NCBI RefSeq assembly: GCF_029227915.1 | Contig: NC_079879.1 | Span: forward strand, 9,858,001-9,922,000 | DNA: 64,000 nt | Reading direction: 5' to 3' | Source: Hydractinia symbiolongicarpus | Lineage: Eukaryota; Cnidaria; Hydrozoa; Anthoathecata; Hydractiniidae | In this document: piece by piece, positions 44,944-56,299 of the stretch | How the letters are laid out: each line of letters starts with the position of its first letter | Numbering within the stretch: position 1 is the first letter of the stretch | Notes under the pieces: generated by a model | The model's input: the letters and a program-made list of their open reading frames with translations, nothing else | Database searches by the model: none | What the model was told of the DNA's origin: nothing | Program-made: the position numbers and the translations under genes

Positions 44944-47377
44944 GTTGCAGTGAATTCGTTTCGGCATTACACGACTCCAGTGGTGAATTCCCATAATGAA
45001 TGGGATCCTCTGGAAGAAATTATTGTTGGAAGAGCAGAAAATTCGTGTGTACCGCCATCAACAATGGCATTAAACTCTTGCATTAGTAAGAAACAATGGG
45101 ATTTCTTCGAAAGGTATGGTGGTCAATCCTTTCCTGAGGAGCATCTCAAAAAGGCTGTCGAGGAAGTGGACACATTTTGTGAAACTTTGCGTCAGGAGGG
45201 TATTATTGTGAGACGTCCTGACGTGGTCGATCACCAACAAGTATGCCTTTTAGTGGCCTTCCTTAATAAAGGTGATTTGCATTTTTTGTTATCACTACTG
45301 TCAAGGTTGCGAATTTTTTACGTATATTTAGGAATACACTACACCAGATTTCAGTTCGTCAGGGATGCATGCAGCTATGCCACGTGATATAATAATCACC
45401 ATTGGAAACGAAATTATTGAAGCCCCTATGGCATGGAGAAGTCGGTTCTTTGAATATCGTGCATACCGTACATTGATGAAGGAGTATTTTTCGAAAGGCG
45501 CTAAATGGACAACAGCACCAAAACCTACCATGTCAGATGAGCTATATGACAATGTATATGTTATAATGATGCCTTATTTTGTCATAACAGTTTATTTTCT
45601 ACATTATTTTGATACATGATCTTGCATTAAGGATTATCCAATTGACAATTTTAAAGAAAGACTTGCATTAGCAAAGAAAGGAAGATTTGTAACAACAGAA
45701 TATGAGCCATGCTTTGATGCAGCTGATTTTATGAAAGCTGGAAAAGATATATTCGTTCAAAGAAGCCAGGTATTAAAAAATTACTTGCTTCAAGTCACCT
45801 TCATTGAATTGGGTTTTTACTTTAAAATTCCCAGTGCAATTGAGAATAAAATTCTCTAAATTCTCTCAAAAAATATACAAATTTTTTAATTTTCAGATCT
45901 GGCCTACCAATCACATGTGTTAAGCTTTATTTCAAACTAAATTTCTTAAACTTTTTAGTTGCGAAACTTGCTTTTTTATCTCAAAATTTTTATAGCTATT
46001 AGTTTCCTGACTGGTAGCCTTATGGTAGAACGTTCGCTTTCAGTGCGGAAGGTCTTGGGTTTGCAACCCGGCCTGGTTATGCCAGAGACTTTAAAAGTGT
46101 GAATCTATCCTTTCTGCTTAGCGCTCAGTATGAGGATAGAATTGATATCTCAGGCGGTTGTCTAGTTGGGCGATTGCTGTGCTTGCATATCTTTCGTACT
46201 CAAATGGGAGCTTTAAATTCACTCGGAGGAACTGGACAGCCTATCCTGGGTAAAAGATTTCAATAATAATAGCAATGATAATAATATTAGTTACCCAGGA
46301 TAGCCTCTTCAGTTTCCATAGCTACGAAAGGCGTGCAAGTAAAACAACCACCTAAGATATCAATCCTATTTTTATGCTGAACGTTAAGCAGAAAAGATCG
46401 ATTTATACATTTATAACGTCTGGCATGACTCGGTCGACCTTTAGCGTTAAACGCGAACGCCTTACCACAACGTCACTTGTGTAAACACTATATTCAGTCA
46501 CATGAGAAATACTTCCGATTCAGGTAACAAACATGATGGGGATTGAATGGATGAGACCCCATCTTGGTGATAAATATAACGTTCATGTTCTGTCATTTGA
46601 CGATGTAAACGCTATGCATATCGACGGAACATTTCTTACGATTGGAGAAGGTTTAATCCTCGTCAACCCTGACCGACCATGCAATCAGATAGATTATTTT
46701 CATAAGGCAGGCTGGAAAGTTGTAGCTGCACCTAGACCAGTTATGTCTGACGCGTATCCATTATGGATGAGCTCCAACTGGCTAAGTATGAATGTTTTAA
46801 TGTTAGATGAGAAACGAGTTGTTGTGGATAGTGATGAAATTCCTACGCAAAAGGTATGTCATCTATTTCTTGATTTTTTTAAGCAGATCTCATGGGTGAG
46901 CTTGTGTAAACTAATATTTAATTGATGACTGAACATTAAGCGTTGTGGTTGTGTTGTTTTATTTTTCTTTATCCTCCTTATTGCCAAGACAAACGCGTTA
47001 ATCGTACGTATGAAGTCAAATAATTTACTTGATATTATACGTGATATTATATATGAATTTACATTTACGTGATATTATATATGAATTTCCTACAAAATCT
47101 TGTCTCCAATGAGGAGATAATTCAGAATATAAAAAGTGATGTTATAAAATCTTGTATTAGAAAAAAGAACATATGTGAATTCTCAACAGAATAAAAAAAT
47201 CGAGCAGAATAAAATAATCTAAACAATATAGCAATAACTATTCGTATTTAGATGTTCGAATCCCTCGGCATCAAATGCGTCAAAGTATCGATAAAACATG
47301 CCAATGCACTGGGTGGTGGATTTCACTGCTGGACGTGTGACGTAAGAAGAAAAGGAGAACTTAAAAGTTACTTTTGA
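44944..47377 (+). CDS. GATM: Glycine amidinotransferase (AGAT), five exons, N-terminal exon not found
   Basis: This enzyme transfers the amidino group of arginine to glycine, giving guanidinoacetate, the first step of creatine synthesis; in animals it is mitochondrial. Exons are 44944-45240, 45332-45553, 45632-45769, 46524-46853 and 47252-47377, all phase 0 with GT/AG borders, giving 370 residues. Diagnostic segments are [57 protein letters not shown] (catalytic Asp), MHIDGTF (catalytic His), HPLW-type [20 protein letters not shown] and [13 protein letters not shown] (catalytic Cys). The vertebrate protein is about 423 residues, so roughly 40-50 N-terminal residues, including the targeting peptide, lie in an upstream exon I could not identify. 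Intron 3 (45770-46523) holds an inverted SINE pair. The gene appears intact. Confidence 0.93.
46011..46255 (+). mobile_element. tRNA-derived SINE copy 1 in GATM intron 3
   Basis: The head (TGGTAGCCTTATGGTAGAAC, then GTTTGCAACCC) has the layout of polymerase III A and B boxes, as in tRNA-derived SINEs. The body continues with TTTCTGCTTAGCGCTCAG, GATATCTCAGGCGGTTGTCT and ACTGGACAGCCTATCCTGGG. It cannot be a functional tRNA gene because the acceptor stem and second half are not tRNA-like. Its partner lies inverted at 46291-46472. Confidence 0.6.
46291..46472 (-). mobile_element. tRNA-derived SINE copy 2, inverted, in GATM intron 3
   Basis: On the minus strand it reads from a degenerate head (GTGGTAAGGCGTTCGCGTTT) through TTTCTGCTTAACGTTCAGC and GATATCTTAGGTGGTTGTTT to GAGGCTATCCTGGGTAAC, the same order as copy 1. 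The two copies are tail to tail with about 35 bp between them, so the intron transcript can fold into a long imperfect hairpin. Confidence 0.6.
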
Positions 47378-48223
47378 ATATGTCAAAATAGTAATAACTT
47401 TTTAGGATTTTGAAGGAACTCCATCCATGCAAATTTAATTTTAAATAAGTATATATTCATTCATGACTTAATTATCGTAATTTTTATTCATTAAATCCAG
47501 TGAAGGTGGTAATACGCCAGTGATATCATCTTTTATATTAATACCTCTCTTTTCTTTGTACGCGCTAAGATGCACGCATAAGCGATGGTCAGAGAATGTC
47601 TATGCGCAAAAATTAGATGCACGGATGCATATGCATGCTTACAACGAGCAAATGTGTGGAGTTTTCCGTGGCATAATGCTAGTACTTCTTTATAATAATA
47701 CCTGTCTTCTGGCTGGCTGTGAGAGAGATGAGTTGGTTTACAAACGCAATGACGAGAATCTACAACGCTGTATCAGCGCCTTTAACAGCTAAACTTGACG
47801 CTGTTGCTTATCAAGAGCAGAGCGTGTGAGATACTGTTACTCTTTACTACAATAGGGCAAAGAAACAAATTTGCTCCAGGACAACAATGCACGACGAAAG
47901 AGAAGCTGAATCCCTGAAAAACTACTACGATGCTGAAGACATACAAGAGAAATACACCAACACATATTCCGTCGGGAGAAAAAACAATACCTAGGGTACA
48001 TTCTCTCTATGTTTTTATGATTATGGTCTGTTTAACCAACACTTTCGGGTTTTTTTTGTCTAACTCTGCTCTTTAAACATATCTGTCGAATTATGTGTAA
48101 ATATCTTTGAATAAGCAAGATTTTTTGTCTGAATATTGACAGAAGCTCGTAGAATGTTGTATGACTTTTCACAAGTTATACACAAGATAATATTGAGAAA
48201 GTATATACAAGTCTCGAATTATT
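47378..48223. other. Region after GATM without a supported gene
   Basis: No canonical AATAAA was found in the first 100 bases after the GATM stop. A 90-codon frame at 47520-47792 is unsupported. Around 47885-47995 a frame reads protein-like residues (MHDEREAESLKNYYDAEDIQ), but it is short and isolated. Confidence 0.3.
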
Positions 48224-48415
48224 CTAGAGTCGTATTGGCGTAGGGGTGATGAATGCTATGGTTATTTTCTTGTTCGTACCGGTTAATTCTAGATCGAACA
48301 ATAAACTGAGACTTTCTAGGTGCGGTATGTCCACGTATAGGACCTCGTTCTGATTAATCGTACTCAGTAAGTGCCTCATCTTGCTGTGCTTCCTTTTTGC
48401 TTTTATCGCCATCAA
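48224..48415 (-). pseudogene. Second fragment of the capsid-like gene family
   Basis: The minus strand reads LYVDIPHLESLSLLFDLELT followed by GTNKK, which corresponds to the start of the capsid-like relic at 2340 (LYVDILNMGQND, LLFDLELTGTN). The upstream basic segment resembles the weakly readable start of that gene. Only this N-terminal fragment is left, isolated about 45 kb from the other copy and not joined to other element genes. It shows that the element family was present in several places. Confidence 0.55.
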
Positions 48416-49771
48416 TGTTTTGATCTCTGTGTAAGGCTCAAGCTACTTGTCAAATATACCACTCGTGTTTATTCAGGTAGTATTGGAAAAACAAAACAAA
48501 TAAGTGTTAGAAATCCCTGGTGATGCAGATTTCACACCAGAGCTCGGTCACTGGCACAAAGTTCCACTCTGATATAGCTATCTTGATTGACATCTCGTAA
48601 AGCAATGATCCACTTCTTTCGTTTTTTATAGTTTCTTAACACATTAGGGAAACAGTAGTATAACTTGTAGGGAAGGGGGGACATATACACTCCTTTCTAG
48701 TTTTCAACAAAATATGGTAAAAACACGAAAAGATTCAATAATGAGAATCGGCATACGCTCATGAACAGTATTCCCAGAGAGATGATCATTGAAACTTATC
48801 AAAAAGGTACAAAGGAGATGATGATATGTTCTAGTTAAAGGAGAGGCGAACAAGAAACTATTTTGTGCCAGACAGAAAATAAATTTTAAGCGAGAGAAAA
48901 ATATATATAGTTAGATTTCTAAATTCTAAAATCTGCTTAAATAACTACTAAGATAACTAAAAAATTATATTTCACGACTAACTATCTATATATCTTTCTA
49001 ACAACATTTGTACAGAAATTTCATGGGGGTGAAAATCAGTAGGTTTTGAATGTACTTTTCAGTAACTATCAAAAATAACATCTTTTACTTGAGATAACCA
49101 AGAATATTTTACGTACTATAGTAGTAACAGCTTTTTATAACCTTCGTTTAAACTTCTTTGAACTAAAGAAATATTTGTCATAACCAACAACAATATTTTT
49201 TCATGTTTTGAGTCCCTTTTCCACAACATACTACCAACTATTAACGATAAAGTTTGTTATCATGAGATGGCGCCAAATTTGAATAATACACACCAGAAAC
49301 CTTCATAACAAATCGAACGTGCAATATGGTGGCTTCATCTTTCTTCTTTGGTTTTTTACTTTCTTTATCTTTACTCGCTATTTTATTCGCAAGTTAAGTA
49401 GTACAAAATAATAAAAATATGTTCTTTACATGTTGCTCAACATTTTTGCAATTTTGATCTTCAACTTTTTGTTATTAAATCACTTTCTTGTGCACACTGA
49501 CCCCGTGACCATCACAATAGACAAAGTCTATAGAAAAAAACTCTGGTCTGGAAGCGTATTGTTTTAACTCTTTGTATAAAGTTCAAATGGTCACGTGACC
49601 AAAGTAGATGCACGCACGCTAAAGCGACAGTTCACAACAGAAAGCAATTAGCTAGCGACCTAATCGTTTCATCTAAACTATCAATAAAGTTGTTGTAATT
49701 AAGTATATATGGTGACATCAATCAATTATCTTTAAAATCAAATCAAATTTGACTGTGAATTAACTGCAAAA

Positions 49772-49993
49772 ATGCCAGGGGCTAATTGTGCATTTCCTGA
49801 CTGTGGTACCACAAGACGAGCCAGCTACAGTGACGTGGGTATATTTCAAATACCGAAAAGAAAGAATGATTTTTATCAAGACTGGAGAAAGAAATTATTA
49901 GAAAAATTATCTACGTATCGGGCAGTTGATAGAAGCACGTCCCTTTCCAGCGTATTTTTTTCTGTTGAAACGTTTTTGTGTTTATTATTTTGA
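49772..49993 (+). CDS. Truncated THAP-domain exon of the P-like element
   Basis: From the ATG at 49772 it reads MPGANCAFPDCGTTRRASYS, then GIFQIPKRKNDFYQDWRKKL and LEKLSTYRAVDRS. This is the N-terminal half of a THAP zinc finger (first two zinc-binding cysteines and the conserved Trp-Arg pair). The later Cys-x2-His pair is missing: the frame becomes non-conserved after about residue 55 and stops. THAP domains bind DNA and, in P-like transposases, recognise sites inside the element. Alone, this fragment cannot fold as a full finger. It may continue by splicing in complete copies elsewhere. Confidence 0.6.
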   Translation: MPGANCAFPDCGTTRRASYSDVGIFQIPKRKNDFYQDWRKKLLEKLSTYRAVDRSTSLSSVFFSVETFLCLLF

Positions 49994-50096
49994 TGTCTTA
50001 TTAAACCCAAAGTTGTTACCTAAAGAGAAATTGAAAAAGACAGCATAATTTTCACTAGTGTTTTTATTTTTATCCCCCTAAATAGGTTTATATTAC

Positions 50097-50213
50097 CTGG
50101 ACAAGTGCGTTATCAATATCTGTATCGAAATTTTCATCTAACATATCTTCATCAAGAAACTGTAACAAAACATCTAGCGTTTCACCCCAAACAAACCCTT
50201 CCTCGTCCGCCAT
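50097..50213 (-). CDS. Acidic first exon, opposite to the THAP exon, inside the same element
   Basis: The minus strand begins with ATG at 50213 in a good context (AAAATGGCGGACG) and encodes 39 residues, MADEEGFVWGETLDVLLQFL followed by an acidic stretch ending DNALVQ, then a GTAATA donor in phase 0. The composition (acidic, hydrophobic LL-x-FL pairs) suggests a real first exon of a second gene in the autonomous parent. No downstream exon is present in this deleted copy. Function unknown. Confidence 0.45.
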
Positions 50214-50343
50214 TTTTGATCTTTGTGCATTCACTTTGATCACGTGATGTATTTTTAAAATTTGCGTGAGTTATTTCACAGAACAATGGTAAAAAACAAT
50301 GCGCTTCCAGACCAGAGTTTTTTTCTATAGACTATGCAATAGA

Positions 50344-52019
50344 GAAATATATCCCATTGTTTTTTAATTTAGCCACCCGTTTGACAAATGCGTAAGAATA
50401 AACAATAAATAAATAATAATAAACAAAAATATAAACAAAATGATGTATGGTTTATAGTTATAGTTTATGGAGCAGGCGAGTAAGCAAATTAGTCTGGTCT
50501 TTAAAATCATAAACCTACATACAGCAGCCGTGCCGCAGCGCAGTTCACCTCTCCTTTAAGAATGGGTTTGTATGATGTTTATTGCGCCTGCGTGTGTAGC
50601 CGGAACAAGCGATAAGCATCCGTGCGGACTCGTCAAGAAACTCGATTTCCGACTATCTTAGAAAATCCCGCTTTTTGCGATTACGAAGTTTATTGACATT
50701 TTGGCGCCGCAAACTGTCTTCCTCATCAGCTATTTTTTAAAATTTAGCACCCCTTAAAATTTATCTATGATGGCGGGAGTATGAGCGTAACAAGTGCTGA
50801 TGCTAATATTTTTTGTTTCTGATAATTACTATTATTTATCAAACTTCGAAATTTTTTAAAAAAGAATTTTATTTCGCAGAAATGTTAAAACCAGGGAGTG
50901 AAGTGAACTGTTTAGCTGACTGGCTGCGAATCCCCCCTGCCCCCTTACAACACATTTAAACATAAAACAGCAGCCCCTATGATTTTTCAATGTTTAGCTA
51001 GCGCCAGTTAGTAACGTTTTTGGAGTTTTGTATATATTGTTTTTCTAAAGTTTTTTTCTGAAACCGAAAAACCGAACCGAAATGATAGCTAGCTAACTAG
51101 CACACTTTGCTACTTGGCTACTAGAGCAGCGCAGATACCATGCAGCTACTACTGTATGTAGCTAGAGCTGCACGCACAAACATCTAAATTAGCTAGCTAT
51201 ATATATGTTTTATTTACTTTTCTTGTTAACATTCTCTGTTTACTAGCAATACACTAGATGATAGATGTGCATATTTTACATGGCTGGCCTCACAAATATC
51301 GAGGGATATACCTTGTCTATTATTTCCAGGACAGTTAGGGAAATCCTCTTAACCCCTTAAGCGTTATATACCTTTTAAAACAAAGTCCATGTTTTTTTTC
51401 CGGTTATTTTGGCGAAAAAGTACATTTTTGACAATGACGACTTCTAAAACTCAAGTAATAGTAATAATTTAATAATAAATATACTATTGCAAAGCGTCAT
51501 GAAGATACCTTAATCAATTTTACACATTTTGAAGACAAATTTGCAGCCCAGTAATTAAAAGTTGTCCTCCGAAACCACATTTTTCATTTATATATACGGC
51601 TAAATTTTAGAGAATTCTTTGCAATTTCTGACGTCTTATGTCAAAATTTATGTAAAAACTTGAGAGAAGAGTATCAGCAATTGTAAAAAGAAAGTATTTG
51701 ATGTTAATCATTGTTTTCAACTGCAATATAAAGCCCAACCTTTATTATACAATTGTACGTATCATATCATTGTACGTAAACATAAAATAATGTCTCAAAT
51801 AAAATAACAACAGTGCCAGTGCTAAGAAAGTGTAGTCGTGTTTTTTCAATTGATGATATCTTTCAAAATATGGTGCTGCACACAGACCAACATCACAGTG
51901 CAGGCTTTCTTTTCGTACACACTATACATCTGCGGGTAGCATTAGCTTTCTTCTCCCTACCAGGGACATATGATGCAAAATGCAGTTCAACTAAAGGGTC
52001 ATCTACAAAATTCGAAGCA
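50344..52019. other. Intergenic stretch without supported genes
   Basis: AT-rich, with TAGCTAGC-type runs at 50990-51200. The frame at 51813-52079 lacks a domain or splice context. Nothing further is seen. Confidence 0.4.
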
Positions 52020-52330
52020 ATTCGTATCAAAAAAATTCGTATATGCTATACGAATTTTCTTTTGCCATACAGTAACTAAATTTGTATGAAATTTTTCTAA
52101 AATCGTATAAAATTCGTATGAGTTTTTAATTAAATTCGTATGAGTTTTAAATTAAATTCGTACGAGTTTTAAATTAAATTCGTATGAGTTAAATTCGTAC
52201 AAGTTTAACAAAAAATTTGTATGAGATTTTAATTAGATGCGTATGGTTTAAAAAAAAAGAAAATCATTTGACATTGTATTAAATTCGTATATGAGTTTCA
52301 AAATAAAATTTGTTTGAGTGTTTATAATTA
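52020..52330. repeat. Short degenerate repeats with AAATTCGTATGAGTTTT
   Basis: Seven or more loosely spaced copies of AAATTCGTATGAGTTTT-like units, about 20-30 bp apart, lie just left of the 53-bp minisatellite. They are non-coding and possibly linked to the same expansion-prone site. Confidence 0.75.
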
Positions 52331-52369
52331 GATGCTGCGTATGGTTTTTTTAAAAAAATGTGATTAAAA

Positions 52370-53335
52370 AAAACATTTCTATCGCCGTTTTTCGTTTTTA
52401 AACTTTTAAAATGCGATCTAAAAAACATTTCTATCGACGTTTTTCGTTTTTAAACTTTTAAAATGCGATCTAAAAAAACATTTCTATCGCCGTTTTTCGA
52501 TTTAAACTTTTAAAATGCGATTTAAAAAAACATTTCTATCGCCGTTTTTCGATTTTAAAACTTTCAAAATGCGATCTAAAAAACATTTCTATCGCCGTTT
52601 TTCGTTTTTAAATTTTTAAAATGCGATCTAAAAAACATTTCTATCGCCGTTTTTCGATTTTGAAACTTTCAAAATGCGATCTAAAAAAACATTTCTATCG
52701 CCGTTTTTAGTTTTTAAACTTTAAAAATGCGATCTAAAAAAACATTTCTATCGCCGTTTTTCGTTTTTAAACTTTTAAAATGCGATCTAAAAAAAACATT
52801 TCTATCGCCGTTTTTCGTTTTTATACTTTTAAAATGCGATCTAAAAAAACATTTCTATCGCCGTTTTTAGTTTTTAAACTTTAAAAATGCGATCTAAAAA
52901 AACATTTCTATCGCCTTTTTTTTGTTTTTAAACTTTTAAAATGCGATCTAAAAAAAACATTTCTATCGCCGTTTTTCGTTTTAAACTTTAAAAATGCGAT
53001 CTAAAAAAACATTTCTATCGCCGTTTTTCGTTTTTATACTTTTAAAATGCGATCTAAAAAAAACATTTCTATCGCCGTTTTTAGTTTTTAAACTTTTAAA
53101 ATGCGATCTAAAAAACATTTCTATCGCTGTTTTTCGTTTTTAAACTTTTAAAATGCGATCTAAAAAAATCATTTCTATCGCCGTTTTTCGTTTTTATACT
53201 TTTAAAATGCGATCTAAAAAACATTTCTATCGCCGTTTTTAGTTTTTAAACTTTAAAAATGCGATCTAAAAAAACATTTCTATCGCCGTTTTTCGTTTTT
53301 AAAGTTTTAAAATGCAATCTAAAAAAACATTTCTA
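52370..53335. repeat. ~53-bp minisatellite, about 18 copies
   Basis: Head-to-tail units of about 53 bp read CATTTCTATCGCCGTTTTTC, GTTTTTAAACTTTTAAAATG, CGATCTAAAAAAA. Copies differ mainly in the length of the A run and in single bases (CGCCG to CGACG, TCG to TAG). The last unit breaks off after CATTTCTATTAAAATT. There are no unique spacers, so it is not a CRISPR array, and no long open frame exists. Confidence 0.92.
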
Positions 53336-53882
53336 TTAAAATTAAAGTTTCAATCTTTGTTAAAATATAATAATTTCTATCTCTTAAAAGCTTTATTTAA
53401 CCCGCGCAACCAACAATGCCTTCTCGCTAGTTTATTTAGTTTCCACGCAAAACAATTGTTTGATAAAAATATTAAACAATGGCTCTTCGTGTCACATTGA
53501 TAGAGTTGATAACATTTGCAATTATGCTATTGGAAATAGTTATGTTAACACTATTTAACAATAGTTACGCGCAGTTATAATAAGCTATTTTTTCTTCGAT
53601 AATCTTTTGTTTATTACGCGCAAGTTAATGACTTACAAGACTCGCAAGATAATTAATAAGAACAAAAGACAAACAACTACCGCCTCCGAGAAAAAGGTGT
53701 GAAACTTGAGCGTACGCGTACGCTTACATCTGGACTGTACTGTACATGCATATAAACATCTCTAATACGTGAGATTTTTCATAGCACCCTGAGGATCTGC
53801 TAAATTTGAAGTTTTAAAAATGTTTGCTGTGACGTGACATTCTAACTATTTTGAGGCAATTAGAAATTGGAAGGGCTTAAAA

Positions 53883-56150
53883 ATGGCCCATCTCAACATT
53901 AATGGTCTGTCATCCAAACTAGACTATGTTAAACTTCTGCTACATCAAAAAAAACTTGATGTATTCTCAATCTATGAAACCAAAAATTGATGACACCATC
54001 ACAGACAATGACATTAAAATTGATGGCCATGTTTTTTATAGGAATGATTGAAATAGGGGAGGTTGGGGTGTTCTGATTTTTGTTAAAGAAAACTTGGATA
54101 GCCACCTTTTGAAGCACTTATACTTCGAAAATGTTGAAGGGGTGAAAGTGTGCCTGAAAAAACCTAAACCTATTTACGTGTGTGGGGTTTAGAGGCCACC
54201 TTGTGGTAGTTATTTGCAGAGTACCAAAAACCTGTGTACTCATTTTAAACAGTGTTTTAATAAACTCTCAAAAGAAAAAGAAGTTTTTATCTTTTTGGAG
54301 ATTTTAACTGTAACATGCTTTCAAAATATGCTCTTTTCTCCAAGGAATTATGCTCTACTCTTTTCCCAAAGCAACATATATTTCGGAGCCAACTCATGTC
54401 ACTGAAAAACTAGTGTCGCGGATTTAGGCAACAGTGATGACAATTTAGTTTATGTGATCAGAAATTTCAAAAGGCCAAAATTCGAACCTAAAACTATCAA
54501 GGTTCATAGCTACAAGAACTTCAGGGAAGAGGCTTTCCTGAAAGACCTCAGGAACCTCAGGAAAAAATGAGTGCTATAATGAAGTTTTGCAGGACTTTCA
54601 AAAACAGCCAATAAAACTTTGGAAAACCCTAAAAAAACTGGTTCCTGATATAAGTCCGGCAATACTACCAATAAAACGAGTAGTCCAAAACAATGGTGCA
54701 AAAACTTCTCACCCAAAAGAAATTTCCAACACATTTAATTCATTTTTTGTCAGTGTTGGTGCCAAGCTAGCCTTTAAATTTTCTTCTGACACTACCAATA
54801 TAAATCAACCTGTTAGCGGACATGATTTTCGGTGGGCTCATATTGAGACCAAAAGTATCGAAAAAATAATTAGTTCACTAAAACTTAATAAAGCTACAAG
54901 CTTGGATGGAATTGGTTCACGACTGCTAAAAGCAGGTTCGTCAGTTTTAATTTATTTAATTTAATTTATTTATCAAGTCTTTTCAACAAATCTTCTAAAT
55001 GTTGGAAGACTAAAAGGGTCTCGCCTATCTCCATTTGGCAAATTCCTATGAAAAATTTTAAAAAAGTTAGTGCATGAGCAAATGTCTCATTTTATTTCTG
55101 AGCACAACTTCCTAAAAGACAGTCCGGATTTTGAAAACTATTTTCCCCAGAAACTGCATAGGTCAATGTCTCTGATTTTATTCTTACTGAGCTTGACCAA
55201 CATAACTTTGTTTGTGCTGTGCTCATTGACCTTAAAAAAGCTTTTGACACTGTTGAACATAAAATTTTATTAAAAAAACTATGGTGTTTTGGCATCAGAT
55301 ATGCTGCCTTTGAATGGTTTGAGTCCTACTTAACAGGCCAAATGTAGCTGACTCTTGTAAACGACACAGGATCAGATCTGCTTCACAAAGACGCTTTTGG
55401 GGTGTTGCAGGGATCTGTGTTGGGACCCCTGCTCTATATTGATGACTTAAAATCTGTCATCAATTCAAACTACCACCATCTATATATGCAGATGATACAA
55501 TATATAATTATTGCGTTCCATAAAAACTTGGATACCCTTGTCCCGCAGGTCGAGTTAGAACTTTCGCAAGTCAACCTCTGGCTGAATAATAACAAAATGA
55601 CTATTAATACGGACAAAACTAAAACAATTTTTTTCGGCAACCACAGCCAGTTAAAAAAAGTTGAGAACAAAACTATCAACTTTTATTATTCCTTTGAAGT
55701 GGAATGAAAAAGTTAAATATCTTAGGGTAACATTCGATCAAAAAATGCAATGGAAGAGCACATTAATGACATAAATAAAAAAATATTAAATAAATATTTT
55801 AAAATTAGAACCATTGCATCCTGTTTAGCACCTCACACAAAAATCCTTTTAATTAATGCACTTGTCATGCTATATTTCAACCACTGCTCCTCGGCATGGG
55901 CTTGTGCCACCCAAGGTAGATTGGGAAAACTAGAAAAATGATTAAAGTGTGTCTGTATATACACTGTATATAGGAAAGAGAGGGAATATTCAATAAATAT
56001 TTACGCATCAAAAAAGATGCCATATTAGTCTCAAAGCTATGAATCACATTGCTCCTGATTACATGCGCTCAAAATTCATTTTGACAAAAAAACTGTCATA
56101 ATCATAAAACAAGAGGAGCTTTAAAAAGCAAGTTCGCACAGTTCGTGTGA
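53883..56150 (+). pseudogene. Non-LTR retrotransposon relic (CR1/L2-like LINE)
   Basis: The order is that of a LINE ORF2. An endonuclease start (MAHLNINGLSSKLDYVKLLL) and GDFN-type motif near 54300 come first. A connecting region follows at 54587-54964 (KLWKTLKKLVPDISPAILPI, FNSFFVSVGAKL, LNKATSLDGI). Then come the reverse transcriptase motifs: FDTVEHKILLKKL near 55240, GVLQGSVLGPLLY near 55400, and LYADDTI near 55480 with the catalytic Asp pair. The thumb region (LNNNKMTINTDKTKTIFFG) and a C-terminal piece (KILLINALVMLYFNHCSSAW) end it. Numerous frameshifts and stops make it dead. The 3' end runs into AATCATGTAATTAAATCATT-type repeats at 56150-56200, as CR1/L2 elements often do. Confidence 0.8.
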
Positions 56151-56299
56151 ATTAAATCATGTAATCATGTAATTAAATCATTAAATCATGTATATAGTTG
56201 AAGTAAGATTACGTAGATATAGGATCGAGAATGCAGTATAAACTTTACTGCATAAATAAAATAATACTGCATAATAAATAAATGTATAAACTTTATATT

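Larger units (their letters stand above)
49522..50336. mobile_element. P-like DNA transposon remnant with 44-bp terminal inverted repeats, 815 bp
   Basis: The ends CAAAGTCTATAGAAAAAAAC at 49522 and its inverse ending at 50336 (reading CATAGTCTATAGAAAAAAAC) match over about 44 bp (continuing TCTGGTCTGGAAGCG). They are flanked by a direct 7-bp CAATAGA (49515-49521 and 50337-50343). CA-start inverted repeats, a 7-8-bp target duplication and a THAP-coding exon inside agree with the P superfamily. Subterminal CACGTG palindromes (GGTCACGTGACC near 49590 and ATCACGTGAT near 50240) occur on both sides. The interior keeps two first exons only, so it is an internal-deletion derivative. Confidence 0.75.

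Noticed and set aside
46011-46085. Functional tRNA gene
   Set aside because: Only A- and B-box-like parts are present, the stems do not close, and a second copy with the same SINE body lies inverted nearby.
52370-53335. CRISPR-like array
   Set aside because: Units are continuous with no unique spacers, and the genome is eukaryotic with introns.
54510-54734. Minus-strand frame in the LINE region
   Set aside because: Antisense shadow of the retrotransposon coding sequence.
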